A stretch of DNA of 64,000 nucleotides from Acinetobacter tandoii DSM 14970 = CIP 107469 (GCF_000400735.1 NZ_KE007359.1:1-64000), one strand, 5' to 3'; positions 41,770 to 51,068 are shown, counted from the first letter of the stretch. The notes: generated from the sequence alone by a model not told the origin. Translations and numbers: made by a program.

Positions 41770-42717
41770 TTATTTTGATGCTTTCATTTTGTCTGGGAAA
41801 ACAGGGGCTTCTAAACGAGGCCCATCATAATCAGGAATACTTCCAAAGCGCTCATCTTGATTGACCCACTGTTCACGTGCTAACTGCAACTCTTCTTGGG
41901 TACGCCCTACAAAGTTCCACCACAGTAAAATTGCCGATTCAAAGGGTTCTCCACCAAGCAATAAAATACGCGCTCCCTCATGCAATTCCACTGTAATTTC
42001 GGTTACACCTGGTTCTAGTGCCAACATATTGTCATCATTTAATTCATGACCATTAACAACAGCGGTGCCTTCTAATGCTAAAAAACCATATTCAAACTTT
42101 GGATTAAGTCGTAACCGTGTTGTAGTCGACGCCAAGGCTTTCATATCGACACCCAACAGTTCGGTATGCACTTTTACATGGGAAACTACATTTAAGAACT
42201 CACCCACCAACACTGTAAACTCAACTTGATCTTGTTCTAAAGTAGGCAATTCTGGGTAATGATCGAAACGTGGTGCAATATTCTGCTTATCATCAGGTAA
42301 AGCAATCCAGAGTTGCGCTGCGTGCATATGGGTTTCTGTTGCAGGAGCAACTTCAGTATGTGAAATTCCATAACCCGCGGTCATTAAATTCACCTGTTTC
42401 GGGCGAATTAGCTGTTTCGAACCTAAACTATCCGTATGCATCATGGTGCCTTCAATCATCCATGTGAAAGTTTGCAGGCCAATATGTGGATGAGGTCCTA
42501 CATCCAAACCATCCCCTTGAGGAAAACTGACTGGGCCTGCATGATCCAAGAAGCACCATGCTCCAATCATACGTTTATGCCGACTTGGCAAAGCACGTTT
42601 AATAACAGTTCCTTGACCAATTTCTGCTGAACGTAGAGGAAACTCTTGAATAAATTGGTTAATATATTTTTCACAATCATCTGAATCTGAAAGTTCAATA
42701 TAGTTACTATTCGTCAT
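41770..42717 (-). CDS. Pirin-family bicupin protein
   Basis: 315 residues. Two cupin domains. The N-terminal one has the metal-binding pattern DVGPHPHIGLQTFTWMIEG and further His (SHTEVAPA) and Glu (HMHAAQLW). Bacterial pirins such as YhhW act as quercetinases or redox-linked regulators; the role here is not known. ATG 42717 begins MTNSNYIELSDSDDCEKY. It is the first gene of a pirin-OsmC operon. Confidence 0.9.
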   Translation of the reverse strand: MTNSNYIELSDSDDCEKYINQFIQEFPLRSAEIGQGTVIKRALPSRHKRMIGAWCFLDHAGPVSFPQGDGLDVGPHPHIGLQTFTWMIEGTMMHTDSLGSKQLIRPKQVNLMTAGYGISHTEVAPATETHMHAAQLWIALPDDKQNIAPRFDHYPELPTLEQDQVEFTVLVGEFLNVVSHVKVHTELLGVDMKALASTTTRLRLNPKFEYGFLALEGTAVVNGHELNDDNMLALEPGVTEITVELHEGARILLLGGEPFESAILLWWNFVGRTQEELQLAREQWVNQDERFGSIPDYDGPRLEAPVFPDKMKASK

Positions 42718-43020
42718 ATTGTTATCCTAAAATTATGTTTTCCAATCACATCAGCATAGCGATAACCTCTACAAACGACCAGTTCAATTTAAAATTTACC
42801 TGTAAATCTTTATCTGAAAGATAAAAATTCCATACAATAAAATACGGCTGTCTATATAATGGATCGCATTTATCTAATAAAATGAAAGAATATGAACAAG
42901 AAAAACGAATTTGGTTTCACATATCTATTTCAACAAAAAGTGTGCATTTTATATACAAAACTGTGATTAATGTTTATTATTTCATAAGAATGCATTGTAA
43001 ATACAATGGAGCAGTAGCCT
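42718..43020. other. Intergenic region between pirin and the GGDEF gene
   Basis: About 300 bp between divergent genes, holding the promoters of both. A TATAAT at 42855-42860 could be a -10 for the cyclase, but I see no matching -35 at 17 bp. A 48-codon open frame (42882-43028) ends over the cyclase start codon; it has no ribosome site and is not called. Confidence 0.4.
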
Positions 43021-44301
43021 ATGATTAAAGGAGGATATGGACAAACTGAATTGGGTCATAAGCACAGCATTGGATTAGAAAATCGCAATAAAACTCAACA
43101 TACCCCTGATACTTACATTTTACCCTCCCAATTATGCGAACCTGAAAATCGTGTCGCCATCGTCAATGCATTACAAGATCGTAACGCTCCAATTCCTCCA
43201 CAATTTGAGGAGTGTTATTACAGTTATCAAAATGTGCATCAACGACACCATTTAAGGCAAATTAATTTTTTAGCACAACTGTCCTTTCTCTGTTATTTTT
43301 TTGCGGATTGGTTTTTATTGCCAGATATTGTCTATATTTCAGGCATAGCACGTACAAGTGCAGTCTCAAGCTTTATGCTGTTGAATTGGGCGATGTTTAA
43401 ATACTGTAAAAACATTCTAACTTTAGACTTATTGCTACCGATCTCGAGTGCTTTCGCTGCCACAGTATGGTTCTGGCTACTCCATCAATCCGAAAACTCG
43501 AGTGTTTATTTTTATCAATATGCTTCAGTCATTTTTATCTTGTTGGGCTGCTTATCTATTCAAGTCCGCTTTCGGCCTTCAGTATTAACGGCATTACTCA
43601 TCAGTGCTGTCATTATTTCTGGCGTCATACATCTTAATAACACGCTACAACAAACGATTATCTTTTTACTGGTCTATATTCCAATTCTTATCTTTAGCTT
43701 ATATATCAGCTGGAATAACACTTTAAATGCGCGCCGCACCTTCTTACGCTCTATGTTAGAAGAATGGGATCGTCACATGTTGCGTGAACTGGCACACACT
43801 GATGAACTCACCCAATTAAACAACCGTCGCCAATTTGAATTGATTGCTGATCAAAAAATCCATCAATGGCCGCAATATCAATCTATTTGTTTGCTCATGT
43901 TTGATGTCGACTTTTTTAAACGCATTAATGACAGCTATGGTCATGATATTGGCGATCAAGTTCTACAGAATATTGCGGAAATCGCGCGCAAAGAAATGCG
44001 GCGTGAAGATGTCTTGGCACGTTTTGGCGGTGAAGAGTTTGTTGCGCTTCTTCCCGAAACTGCACTCGAAGATGCCATGATGATTGCCAACCGATTAAGA
44101 CAAAAAATTGAATCCTCTACAGTGTATATTGGCAATAATATTAAACTTAATTTCACCATTTCAATCGGTGTTTCACAGCTTGATCCTGAAGACGTCGATT
44201 TACATCTACTGATTAAAGAAGCCGATGTTGCCCTTTATCGCGCCAAACAGAATGGCCGCAATCAAGTGGTCTGTTTTGATTCTTTACCGAATGAAGTCTA
44301 A
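43021..44301 (+). CDS. Membrane-bound diguanylate cyclase (GGDEF domain)
   Basis: 426 residues. About six hydrophobic segments between residues 80 and 240 form a membrane sensor. A coiled linker and a GGDEF domain follow (about 262-420: DELTQLNNRRQFE, DVDFFKRINDSYGHDIGD, RFGGEEFVALLPE). The active-site loop is GGEEF, and RRED just upstream fits the RxxD inhibitory site for c-di-GMP. It should synthesise c-di-GMP and be feedback inhibited. Start uncertain: ATG 43021 has GGAG nine bases upstream, but a much stronger AAAGGAGG lies just inside the gene. Confidence 0.88.
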   Translation: MIKGGYGQTELGHKHSIGLENRNKTQHTPDTYILPSQLCEPENRVAIVNALQDRNAPIPPQFEECYYSYQNVHQRHHLRQINFLAQLSFLCYFFADWFLLPDIVYISGIARTSAVSSFMLLNWAMFKYCKNILTLDLLLPISSAFAATVWFWLLHQSENSSVYFYQYASVIFILLGCLSIQVRFRPSVLTALLISAVIISGVIHLNNTLQQTIIFLLVYIPILIFSLYISWNNTLNARRTFLRSMLEEWDRHMLRELAHTDELTQLNNRRQFELIADQKIHQWPQYQSICLLMFDVDFFKRINDSYGHDIGDQVLQNIAEIARKEMRREDVLARFGGEEFVALLPETALEDAMMIANRLRQKIESSTVYIGNNIKLNFTISIGVSQLDPEDVDLHLLIKEADVALYRAKQNGRNQVVCFDSLPNEV

Positions 44302-44313
44302 GGTAGTCCCCGA

Positions 44314-44640
44314 TTATTCTTCTCTTACCTCTTGAACTGTGGTCTGCTGTGCCAATGTGTGTTTAAGATGTTTCATAAATTGCCCAAACTGCGGTAATAG
44401 CTGTTCAAATAAAGGATGCTGACGATTTTCCAATAGCGTTTCACCAAACAGCTTTAAACCGAGTGCAAATGCAGCAGTGGCATCTTTATCAAACAATTTT
44501 GCCTGTTGCATACGCTCGACAATTGCCAAAATATCATCATGATTACCTACATTGAATGCCAATTTTTCAGTATAGGTTGAGGGTTGTCCCTTGGCATCAC
44601 AAAGATGTTGCACTGTAATATGATATTGATGTTGTTTCAT
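44314..44640 (-). CDS. DUF3861-family protein
   Basis: 108 residues, soluble, resembling DUF3861 proteins (YHITVQHLCDAKGQPS, NHDDILAIVERMQ, AFALGLKLFGETLLENRQHPLF). Function unknown. It follows the Fur-like gene by about 30 bp on the same strand and overlaps no other gene, so it is probably the last gene of a PadR - Fur-like - DUF3861 operon. It is convergent with the GGDEF gene, 12 bp away. Confidence 0.75.
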   Translation of the reverse strand: MKQHQYHITVQHLCDAKGQPSTYTEKLAFNVGNHDDILAIVERMQQAKLFDKDATAAFALGLKLFGETLLENRQHPLFEQLLPQFGQFMKHLKHTLAQQTTVQEVREE

Positions 44641-44672
44641 TGTATTGTCCTTTAAACGAATAAATTTAAAAC

Positions 44673-45074
44673 TCAGCTTTTGAGTTGTACATGTAAGATG
44701 AGTTCAACTTTGACCAGTTGTTGTTGCATAACATCAGCCAACTGGTTGAGATAGTTGGATAAATCTTGATGTTCAAATGCTTCGACTTGCCCATTTTGCA
44801 GGTGTAGGATTTGACACTGCGCTCGTTGTTGCCGTATCACAAAACTGGCTTTGGCACGCTGATGGTATTGTCGTTCAATCAATTTTGCTTGTTCTAGCTC
44901 TGTCAGTACGCGATAGATCGTAGCCAAACTCAAACCACTTTGTTGCTGATGTAGCTGTAAATATAGATGTTCTGCACTACACGCTACTCTAGCATCCAAT
45001 AATTGCTGCAAAATCGATGTTCGAGCTGAAGAGACTTTTAAATGTGCCTGTTTCAATAATTCCTGACTTTGCAT
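44673..45074 (-). CDS. Fur-family regulator lacking the usual metal-binding residues
   Basis: 133 residues from ATG 45074 (MQSQELLKQAHLKVSSAR). The winged helix is clear (SAEHLYLQLHQQQSGLSLATIYRVLTELEQ). The following metal domain is degenerate: where Fur has a run of His and CxxC (HHHDHLICLDCG), this protein has RAQCQILHLQNGQ, and the C-terminal Cys pair is missing, ending at HVQLKS. It may no longer sense metal, or may sense something else. It starts 16 bp after the PadR gene, and the two probably share a promoter. Confidence 0.75.
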   Translation of the reverse strand: MQSQELLKQAHLKVSSARTSILQQLLDARVACSAEHLYLQLHQQQSGLSLATIYRVLTELEQAKLIERQYHQRAKASFVIRQQRAQCQILHLQNGQVEAFEHQDLSNYLNQLADVMQQQLVKVELILHVQLKS

Positions 45075-45090
45075 ACTAGGCTCGAGATCC

Positions 45091-45621
45091 TTAAAGTCGA
45101 CCAATTGCCACGGCAGCAGCATCAATATGCGCAGCAATCTGACGTATGGTTTCAACATCAACCGATTTAGCATTTAGTTTTAGGCGTAGTGAAGTCTTTA
45201 AGTTTTCCATAGCACGGTGAATATCCATCAGCTCATCTTTACTTTGTATATCTCGCTTGGTTTCCAACTTCTCTAATAGCTGCTGAATCACGGAATGCTG
45301 TTCTTTTAAATGTGCGTTTCCTGCATCTGTAATATAGAACTGCTTACGATCCCCTTCAGTCAGTTGCACTTGAACAAAACCCATATCTTCCAAATAAGTT
45401 AAAGTCGGATAGATGGTGCCTGCACTTGGACTATAACCACCTCCTACCAATTCACTAATATCTTTAATCAGTTCATAACCATGTTTGGGGGCTTGGGCAA
45501 TCAGATATAGCACCAATAATTTCATTCGACCTGCTTCAAATAAACGACCACGACGTCCACCATGCGGGCGTTCTGTATAATGGGAGTACGACTCATAGTC
45601 ATGATGGGAACCCTGTTTCAT
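45091..45621 (-). CDS. PadR-family regulator (YqjI-like)
   Basis: 176 residues. The N-terminal tail is His/Tyr/Gly-rich (SHHDYESYSHYTERPHGGRRGR), then a PadR winged helix (KLLVLYLIAQAPKHGYELIKDI, SAGTIYPTLTYLEDMGFV) and a helical C-terminal dimer domain. E. coli YqjI, a metal-sensing PadR repressor of a ferric reductase, has a similar His-rich tail and core, so a metal-linked role is plausible. A 22-bp palindrome (45659-45680) lies in its promoter and probably serves autoregulation. Confidence 0.85.
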   Translation of the reverse strand: MKQGSHHDYESYSHYTERPHGGRRGRLFEAGRMKLLVLYLIAQAPKHGYELIKDISELVGGGYSPSAGTIYPTLTYLEDMGFVQVQLTEGDRKQFYITDAGNAHLKEQHSVIQQLLEKLETKRDIQSKDELMDIHRAMENLKTSLRLKLNAKSVDVETIRQIAAHIDAAAVAIGRL

Positions 45622-45658
45622 AATATTTATTCGCTTTATAGATGAATTTATACTTATT

Positions 45659-45680
45659 AAGATATATCTTTATATATCTT
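45659..45680. promoter_or_regulatory. Operator-like palindrome upstream of the PadR gene
   Basis: Perfect 9-bp arms AAGATATAT / ATATATCTT with a 4-bp spacer, 38 bp upstream of the PadR start codon and overlapping where the promoter should lie (TTGATT on the minus strand near 45683). This is what an autoregulatory PadR site looks like, though AT-rich palindromes arise easily by chance. Confidence 0.55.
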
Positions 45681-45714
45681 AAATCAACTATTCTTCCTTA
45701 TTTCAAGCCATAAA

Positions 45715-45734
45715 AAGGACGCTTACGCGTCCTT
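45715..45734 (-). terminator. Terminator of the guaA-methyltransferase-restriction operon
   Basis: Perfect stem AAGGACGC / GCGTCCTT with loop TTAC and T-tract on the minus strand, 34 bp past the restriction gene. No terminator is seen between guaA and the methyltransferase, so this one probably serves all three genes. Confidence 0.85.
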
Positions 45735-45767
45735 AAAAGTTATCTTCATCAAACCGATCTTGGTCTA

Positions 45768-46391
45768 TTATTTATCATTCTGCACGACATCATAGACATA
45801 AAAAGACTTAATTATTTCTACCGCTTTAGGCTTTTCTAGACTAATAGAACCTAAAAACTCAATCATTTCATCAAATGATGCTTCATCCCCTAATACAATG
45901 TCGTCAATTCCTAACAGATCACCCTCTTTTAACTTTTTTTCTAATCTTATAGCTTCTGGTTTATCCATAGTGACTAAGTAACACCTAGCTTTACGGTGTA
46001 CATACTTTAAAGAAACAGCCTCTAAATCAGCCTGTTTGTATCTTTCTCTTAAAGATGTCTTAGCCGAAATTGATATTGGTCCAAATTCCTTACTATAAAC
46101 TATCAAATCAAAATTCACATTTGGAACAAAAACAACGTTAGCTTGAGAAAAAATTGGTCCAATTCCGTTCTCAAGCATTACTGTCGCAATAATTGCCTCG
46201 AATATTTTACCATTAATATTATTATTGTTTGGACAACTGTCTTTATATGCTTTCCACAAAACTCGCAATTGCTCATGTGGTTTTAAATTTTGAATATCTA
46301 AACTATTTTCAAGAACCAATTGAAAGGCCTTAAATACAGCTCCTTGCTTAACAATATTATATTTATTTAACAAGTGTGAATTGTTCTGCAC
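45768..46391 (-). CDS. Putative type II restriction endonuclease
   Basis: 207 residues starting at GTG 46391 with AAGGA eight bases upstream, overlapping the end of the methyltransferase gene by 29 bp. A PD-(D/E)xK-like core is visible: NFDLIVYSKEFGPISISAKTS (Asp near residue 99; SAK lysine about 14 residues later; read in two parts to respect length). No helicase or specificity domain. Partnership with the adjacent cytosine methyltransferase makes a type II restriction enzyme the best reading. The recognition sequence cannot be predicted. Codon use is more AT-rich than guaA. Confidence 0.75.
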   Translation of the reverse strand: MQNNSHLLNKYNIVKQGAVFKAFQLVLENSLDIQNLKPHEQLRVLWKAYKDSCPNNNNINGKIFEAIIATVMLENGIGPIFSQANVVFVPNVNFDLIVYSKEFGPISISAKTSLRERYKQADLEAVSLKYVHRKARCYLVTMDKPEAIRLEKKLKEGDLLGIDDIVLGDEASFDEMIEFLGSISLEKPKAVEIIKSFYVYDVVQNDK

Positions 46392-47220
46392 TTAGTTTTT
46401 CCTTAATTTTCTTATAAAATGCTTCTATGGCATCAACCGATACAGAGTTTCCTAACTGCTTCATTGCTTCTATTTCAGATACAGGAAAAATAAAATCTGA
46501 AGGAAAACCTTGCATCAGAAGACCATGTTTAGAAGTTAAACGTCGAATCTCACCATCAACTTTATAAAACTCCCAGTTTCGTCGATCACCATAAACTGAT
46601 CCACGCCCACCAACTCGTAATGTAAATCCAACTTCTTTTTCACAATTTCCTGAAAAAATATCACTCATCGTATATTTCAATGGGAGTTTTTCTGGCTGTT
46701 CTATTTTAGTCACACCATCTCGAAAACCAATCATAAAAAGACGAGGCCGATGCTGTGGTAAACCATAATCACTTGATTTGACAACAAAACTTTGAAAGCT
46801 ATAACCAAGTGCCTCTAGTTTTTCTTGAATAACTGAAAAGGTACGTCCATTATCATGTTTAAGTAGTCCTCGTACATTTTCCAAAAAATAGGCTTCAGGC
46901 TTTTTTTCTTCTAAAATTTGCAAAATATTAAAAAACAAAGTTCCTCTAACATCATCGAAACCTTTTTTTTGCCCCGCTTGACTAAACGGCTGGCATGGAA
47001 ACCCTGCACACAAGACCTCATGATCAGGAATCTGCTGTGGTTCAATTAATGTAATATCACCATGCCAAGCACCCGCATCTAAATTATGATTAGCTAGATA
47101 TGTTTTCTTAGCATTCTCATTAATTTCTGATGCAAAAACACATTGTGCGCCTTGTCGCGCAAGGGCTAGATGAAAACCACCTATCCCTGCGAACAAGTCA
47201 ATAAAGCGAATCTGTTGCAT
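46363..47220 (-). CDS. C5-cytosine DNA methyltransferase (type II modification enzyme)
   Basis: 285 residues from ATG 47220 (MQQIRFIDLFAGIGGFHLAL). Motif I FIDLFAGIGG, motif IV GFPCQPFSQAG (catalytic Cys), motif VI ENVRGLL, motif VIII QHRPRLFMIG, and motif X near the end (MKQLGNSVSVDAIEAF). The target-recognition region (about 190-245, GFTLRVGGRGSVYGDRRNW) is short. The frame opens nine codons earlier at a GTG, 5 bp after guaA. It protects DNA from the endonuclease encoded next; specificity is unknown. Confidence 0.92.
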   Translation of the reverse strand: MQQIRFIDLFAGIGGFHLALARQGAQCVFASEINENAKKTYLANHNLDAGAWHGDITLIEPQQIPDHEVLCAGFPCQPFSQAGQKKGFDDVRGTLFFNILQILEEKKPEAYFLENVRGLLKHDNGRTFSVIQEKLEALGYSFQSFVVKSSDYGLPQHRPRLFMIGFRDGVTKIEQPEKLPLKYTMSDIFSGNCEKEVGFTLRVGGRGSVYGDRRNWEFYKVDGEIRRLTSKHGLLMQGFPSDFIFPVSEIEAMKQLGNSVSVDAIEAFYKKIKEKLSAEQFTLVK

Positions 47221-47252
47221 TTGATCAAAAAACTGCAACTGTTGCACTTACT

Positions 47253-48821
47253 TTATTCCCACTCAATTGTTGCTGGTGGCTTAGATGACACGTCATACAC
47301 AACACGTGAAACATCTTTAATTTCATTCATAATACGCGTAGAAATCTTGTCAACCAATTCATACGGTAAGTGCGCGAAACGAGCAGTCATGAAGTCCACA
47401 GTTTCAACAGCACGAAGTGCAATTACCCATGCATAACGACGACCATCACCGACTACACCAACTGATTTAACAGGTTGGAATACTGCAAATGCTTGCGCAG
47501 TTTTGTCATACCAGCCGCTGTCACGAAGTTCTTGCATGAAAATGTCGTCTGCAAGACGAAGAATGTCCGCATATTCTTTTTTCACTTCACCCAAAATACG
47601 CACGCCCAAACCTGGACCTGGGAATGGATGACGGTAAATCATGCTATGCGGTAAACCTAGAGTTGTACCTAGTTTACGTACTTCATCTTTAAACAAGTCA
47701 CGTAATGGTTCAACAAGGTCAAATGCTAAATCTTCTGGTAAACCACCCACGTTGTGGTGTGATTTAATCACGTGCGCTTTACCTTGCTTGCTTGCAGCAG
47801 ATTCAATTACGTCTGGATAGATCGTACCTTGAGCCAAGAATTTCACGCCATCAAGTTTACGTGCTTCTTCTGCAAATACTTCAATGAACTCACGACCAAT
47901 GATCTTACGTTTTTTCTCAGGATCAACTTCGCCTGCCAACGCTGTTAAGAAACGCTCTTCTGCATCGGCACGGATCACACGGATACCCATGTTGTCTGCG
48001 AACATTTGCATCACTTGATCACCTTCGTTTAAACGAAGTAAACCGTTGTCTACAAATACGCAAGTCAGTTGGTCACCAATCGCTTTATGTAATAAAGCAG
48101 CCACAACTGATGAATCTACGCCGCCAGATAAACCAAGTAGAACTTTTTCATCACCAATCTGTTGACGTAGTTGTTCTACACGAAGATCGATAATGTGTTC
48201 TGGTGTCCATAAACCGCCACAACCACAAATTTTGTGAACAAAGTTAGATAATAACTCTGCACCTTTTGCAGTATGCGTAACTTCTGGGTGGAACTGCACG
48301 CCATAGAAACGACGGCTTTCATCAGATGCCGCAGCGAATGGGCAGCTTGGTGTACTTGCAGTTGTTGTAAAACCTTCTGGAAGACGGCTCACTTTGTCAC
48401 CGTGGCTCATCCACACGTGTAATTGGTTTTCACGGTCTTGAAGCTGACCAATTAAGTGGTCGCGCTGTTGAATATCAACTTCAGCATAGCCAAATTCGTG
48501 TACTGTACCCGCTTCAACCTTACCACCGAGTTGTTCAGACATGGTTTGGAAACCGTAACAGATTCCCAATACAGGCACACCTAATTCAAACACCACTTGC
48601 GGTGCACGTGGACTGCCTTCTTCATGCACACTTTCAGGTCCACCCGATAAAATAATACCGTTTGGATTAAACGCACGGATGTCTTCTTCAGACATATCGT
48701 AGGCATACATTTCAGAATATACACCCGCCTCGCGTACGCGACGTGCAATAAGCTGACTATATTGAGAGCCGAAATCCAAAATAAGGATACGATCTTCAGT
48801 AATTTGAGAATTGGTAGTCAT
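47253..48821 (-). CDS. guaA: GMP synthase (glutamine-hydrolysing)
   Basis: 522 residues from ATG 48821 ([30 protein letters not shown]-terminal part). Converts XMP to GMP. The class I glutamine amidotransferase domain has catalytic Cys in GICYGFQTM and His-Glu in FHPEV. The ATP pyrophosphatase domain has [10 protein letters not shown]. The C-terminal dimerisation domain ends [10 protein letters not shown], as in the family. The restriction-modification pair follows in the same direction with no terminator between. Confidence 0.96.
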   Translation of the reverse strand: MTTNSQITEDRILILDFGSQYSQLIARRVREAGVYSEMYAYDMSEEDIRAFNPNGIILSGGPESVHEEGSPRAPQVVFELGVPVLGICYGFQTMSEQLGGKVEAGTVHEFGYAEVDIQQRDHLIGQLQDRENQLHVWMSHGDKVSRLPEGFTTTASTPSCPFAAASDESRRFYGVQFHPEVTHTAKGAELLSNFVHKICGCGGLWTPEHIIDLRVEQLRQQIGDEKVLLGLSGGVDSSVVAALLHKAIGDQLTCVFVDNGLLRLNEGDQVMQMFADNMGIRVIRADAEERFLTALAGEVDPEKKRKIIGREFIEVFAEEARKLDGVKFLAQGTIYPDVIESAASKQGKAHVIKSHHNVGGLPEDLAFDLVEPLRDLFKDEVRKLGTTLGLPHSMIYRHPFPGPGLGVRILGEVKKEYADILRLADDIFMQELRDSGWYDKTAQAFAVFQPVKSVGVVGDGRRYAWVIALRAVETVDFMTARFAHLPYELVDKISTRIMNEIKDVSRVVYDVSSKPPATIEWE

Positions 48822-48937
48822 GACAAACAACTATGATAGGCAAACGAATATAAGCGCCATATTCTACCATTTTTCCAGTTATTAAGCACACTATTTGGAC
48901 AACCAATAAATATACATATAAAACAAATATTTAAATA

Positions 48938-48964
48938 AAAAGCACCGAACTTATCGGTGCTTTT
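48938..48964 (-). terminator. Terminator of the DoxX gene
   Basis: Stem AAAAGCACCGA / TCGGTGCTTTT around a 5-base loop with T residues on the minus strand, about 40 bp past the DoxX stop. Confidence 0.85.
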
Positions 48965-49002
48965 GACTTGTAACAGGATTCTGCAATCCTACCACCTATA
49001 AT

Positions 49003-49428
49003 TTAAACCTCTGATTTTTCAATGAGGGCATCAAGACTGAATTTTCCCGCACCATGCAACATCAAGAAAAATAAGCCACCTGCCATAGCAAAGTTTTTCA
49101 TAAAGTTGATGGCATCTTCTGCACCAGCGTGGAAAATGAACGCGGTAATAATGCTAAATACGCCTAGACCAAGTGCGGCAAAGCGCGCTTGAAAACCAAA
49201 TAACAGCGCTAAACCACCGCCAAATTCAACCAAGATGGTTAAAGGCAATAGTGCACCTGGCACCCCCATTGCTTCCATATAACCAACAGTAGCGCTATAG
49301 GCAGTCAATTTGCCCCAGCCCGCAACCAAAAAGATATACGCGAGGAGCGCACGGGCGATTAAACTCACGGCATTATCAAACGCAGGTTGAGTCACGATAT
49401 TTTTCACAACAACATTCGGATTAAACAT
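49003..49428 (-). CDS. DoxX-family inner-membrane protein
   Basis: 141 residues with four hydrophobic segments. DoxX hallmarks: RALLAYIFLVAGWGKL at the N-terminal helix, LLPLTILVEFGGGLALLFGFQARFAALGL in the middle (about 60-90), and FMKNFAMAGGLFFLM. DoxX proteins are linked to redox and oxidative-stress homeostasis, but their activity is not settled. Single gene with its own terminator; it is divergent from the DedA gene. Confidence 0.88.
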   Translation of the reverse strand: MFNPNVVVKNIVTQPAFDNAVSLIARALLAYIFLVAGWGKLTAYSATVGYMEAMGVPGALLPLTILVEFGGGLALLFGFQARFAALGLGVFSIITAFIFHAGAEDAINFMKNFAMAGGLFFLMLHGAGKFSLDALIEKSEV

Positions 49429-49618
49429 AATTGAACCTTTTCTTAATTTTGTGGATAGGCACAGCTTAGTTTTTGTTGATAATAGAATAAATATACATTT
49501 TCCAGACTTATCGTTTTATATTTAGAACGATAGATGGCTAAAATTAATTACGTTTTTATACTGACTTTCCGTATATGGGCTGCTAGGATTTGGCTACATT
49601 TTCGCGATGTTTTACCCC

Positions 49619-50260
49619 ATGGAACTCATTGATTTTATTTTACACGTAGATGACCATTTACTCGAATTTATTACAAATTATGGGGTATGGATTTACGCTA
49701 TTTTATTTTTAATTATTTTTGTCGAAACAGGTTTAGTGGTCATGCCATTTTTACCGGGCGACAGCTTGTTATTTGCTGCAGGGGCGTTGGCAGCGTCTAC
49801 AGGAGCAATGGATCCTTGGGTCTTGGGCATTTTACTGTTTATTGCAGCAGTTTTAGGTGACACCCTGAATTATCATATCGGTAAATATATTGGACCACGG
49901 GTATTTGAACTTGATTCGCGTTTTATTAATAAACAGCACTTGGTTAATACTCAAAAATTCTTTGAAAAACATGGTGGTAAAACCATTATTTTTGCCCGCT
50001 TTGTGCCTTTTGCCCGCACCTTTGCACCCTTTGTCGCAGGTGCAGGACGAATGAATTATAAATTCTTTTTAACCTATAATTTAATTGGTGCTTTTTGCTG
50101 GATTGCCTCGTTTATTACACTCGGCTATTTATTTGGCAATATGCCTGTAGTCAAAGACAATTTCACCCATTTAATCTTCGGGATTATTATTATCAGTATC
50201 TTACCGGGCATTATCGGTTTTATTCGTCAGAAACTAGCAAAAAACAAAGTAAAAGCATAA
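49619..50260 (+). CDS. DedA-family membrane protein
   Basis: 213 residues from ATG 49619 (MELIDFILHVDDHLLEFI). DedA/SNARE-associated family: lipid (undecaprenyl-phosphate or phospholipid) flippase-like proteins. Key features are the re-entrant LPGDSLLFAAGALAA segment with acidic residue, and the conserved Arg/Gly pair in FARFVPFARTFAPFVAGAGRM. About five membrane segments. The stop is only 3 bp from the convergent LysE-type gene. Confidence 0.88.
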   Translation: MELIDFILHVDDHLLEFITNYGVWIYAILFLIIFVETGLVVMPFLPGDSLLFAAGALAASTGAMDPWVLGILLFIAAVLGDTLNYHIGKYIGPRVFELDSRFINKQHLVNTQKFFEKHGGKTIIFARFVPFARTFAPFVAGAGRMNYKFFLTYNLIGAFCWIASFITLGYLFGNMPVVKDNFTHLIFGIIIISILPGIIGFIRQKLAKNKVKA

Positions 50261-50263
50261 GCG

Positions 50264-50854
50264 TTAAAAGAATCGAATTACCACTGGCAACATACAGATA
50301 ATCAATAACATAGCCGATCCTTTATATAAGTGATCGGCTTTTATTTGCTTTAAATTTCCCGCCAAAATCGCTTTGCCAAAGACCATCCAGAACAATGCAA
50401 CTGGAATCAAAATTAAAGAAAAGACCAAAAAAACCAAGCCTACACTCAAACTACTATTCCACATTTCTAACGGTAAAATTCCTGCGGCAAAAAGTAGTGC
50501 TTTCGGGTTTTTAAGCGTGGAAAAAAACAATTGATGTGGTCGAATATGAGGATGCTTTTGATGATGCGATTGCAAATGTGTCGACTTCCACAAATGAAAT
50601 GCAATCCAGAACACATACAATGCACTCAACACATGCAGTAAGGTAATCAAATGCGGCCAGACAGGATGAGTCAAATGGATAAACAGCGACCACAAGCTAA
50701 TTGCATAGATGTAGCCCAATAATTCGGCCGGAATAAGTAAACTGGTTTTAGGAATACCTTGTTGATGTGCAGAGCTTGCCAGTAATGCATTGGTCGGTCC
50801 TGGAATCAGGAACACCGCAATCATCGCAAATACAAATAGCCAACTCTCAATCAT
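50264..50854 (-). CDS. LysE-family transporter
   Basis: 196 residues, six hydrophobic segments, with FLIPGPTNALLASSA and NPKALLFAAGILPL, the RhtB/LysE patterns. Substrate unknown. It is the second protein of this family in the window (the other is at 25347) but only distantly similar. It ends nearly on the DedA stop, with no terminator between the convergent genes. Confidence 0.85.
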   Translation of the reverse strand: MIESWLFVFAMIAVFLIPGPTNALLASSAHQQGIPKTSLLIPAELLGYIYAISLWSLFIHLTHPVWPHLITLLHVLSALYVFWIAFHLWKSTHLQSHHQKHPHIRPHQLFFSTLKNPKALLFAAGILPLEMWNSSLSVGLVFLVFSLILIPVALFWMVFGKAILAGNLKQIKADHLYKGSAMLLIICMLPVVIRFF

Positions 50855-51068
50855 AAAAACCTATTACTCAAGCTTAAAGTGTTGCACACCTTATCTGAAA
50901 CTCCCCCCAAAGGACAAGCCAAACTCAGTCTAAATTGAGAACCGTTAAGTTGTATACAACGCAATAAACCAAGATAAGTCTTTATTTATATTATATTTTA
51001 TATTGAAATATTTTGAAAAACTTTCACCCTTTATCATTTCAGTGGTGCAATGACAAAGGGTGAAATAG

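Noticed and set aside
42882..43028. 48-codon ORF ending over the GGDEF start codon
   Set aside because: No Shine-Dalgarno sequence and low-complexity composition; mentioned only as part of the leader question.
47221..47247. GTG start of the methyltransferase nine codons upstream
   Set aside because: It lacks a good ribosome site and adds residues not expected before the conserved FIDLFAGIGG motif; ATG 47220 preferred.
25347..50854. The two LysE-type genes as a tandem duplication
   Set aside because: They share only family motifs, lie 25 kb apart and have different flanks; separate members of a large family.
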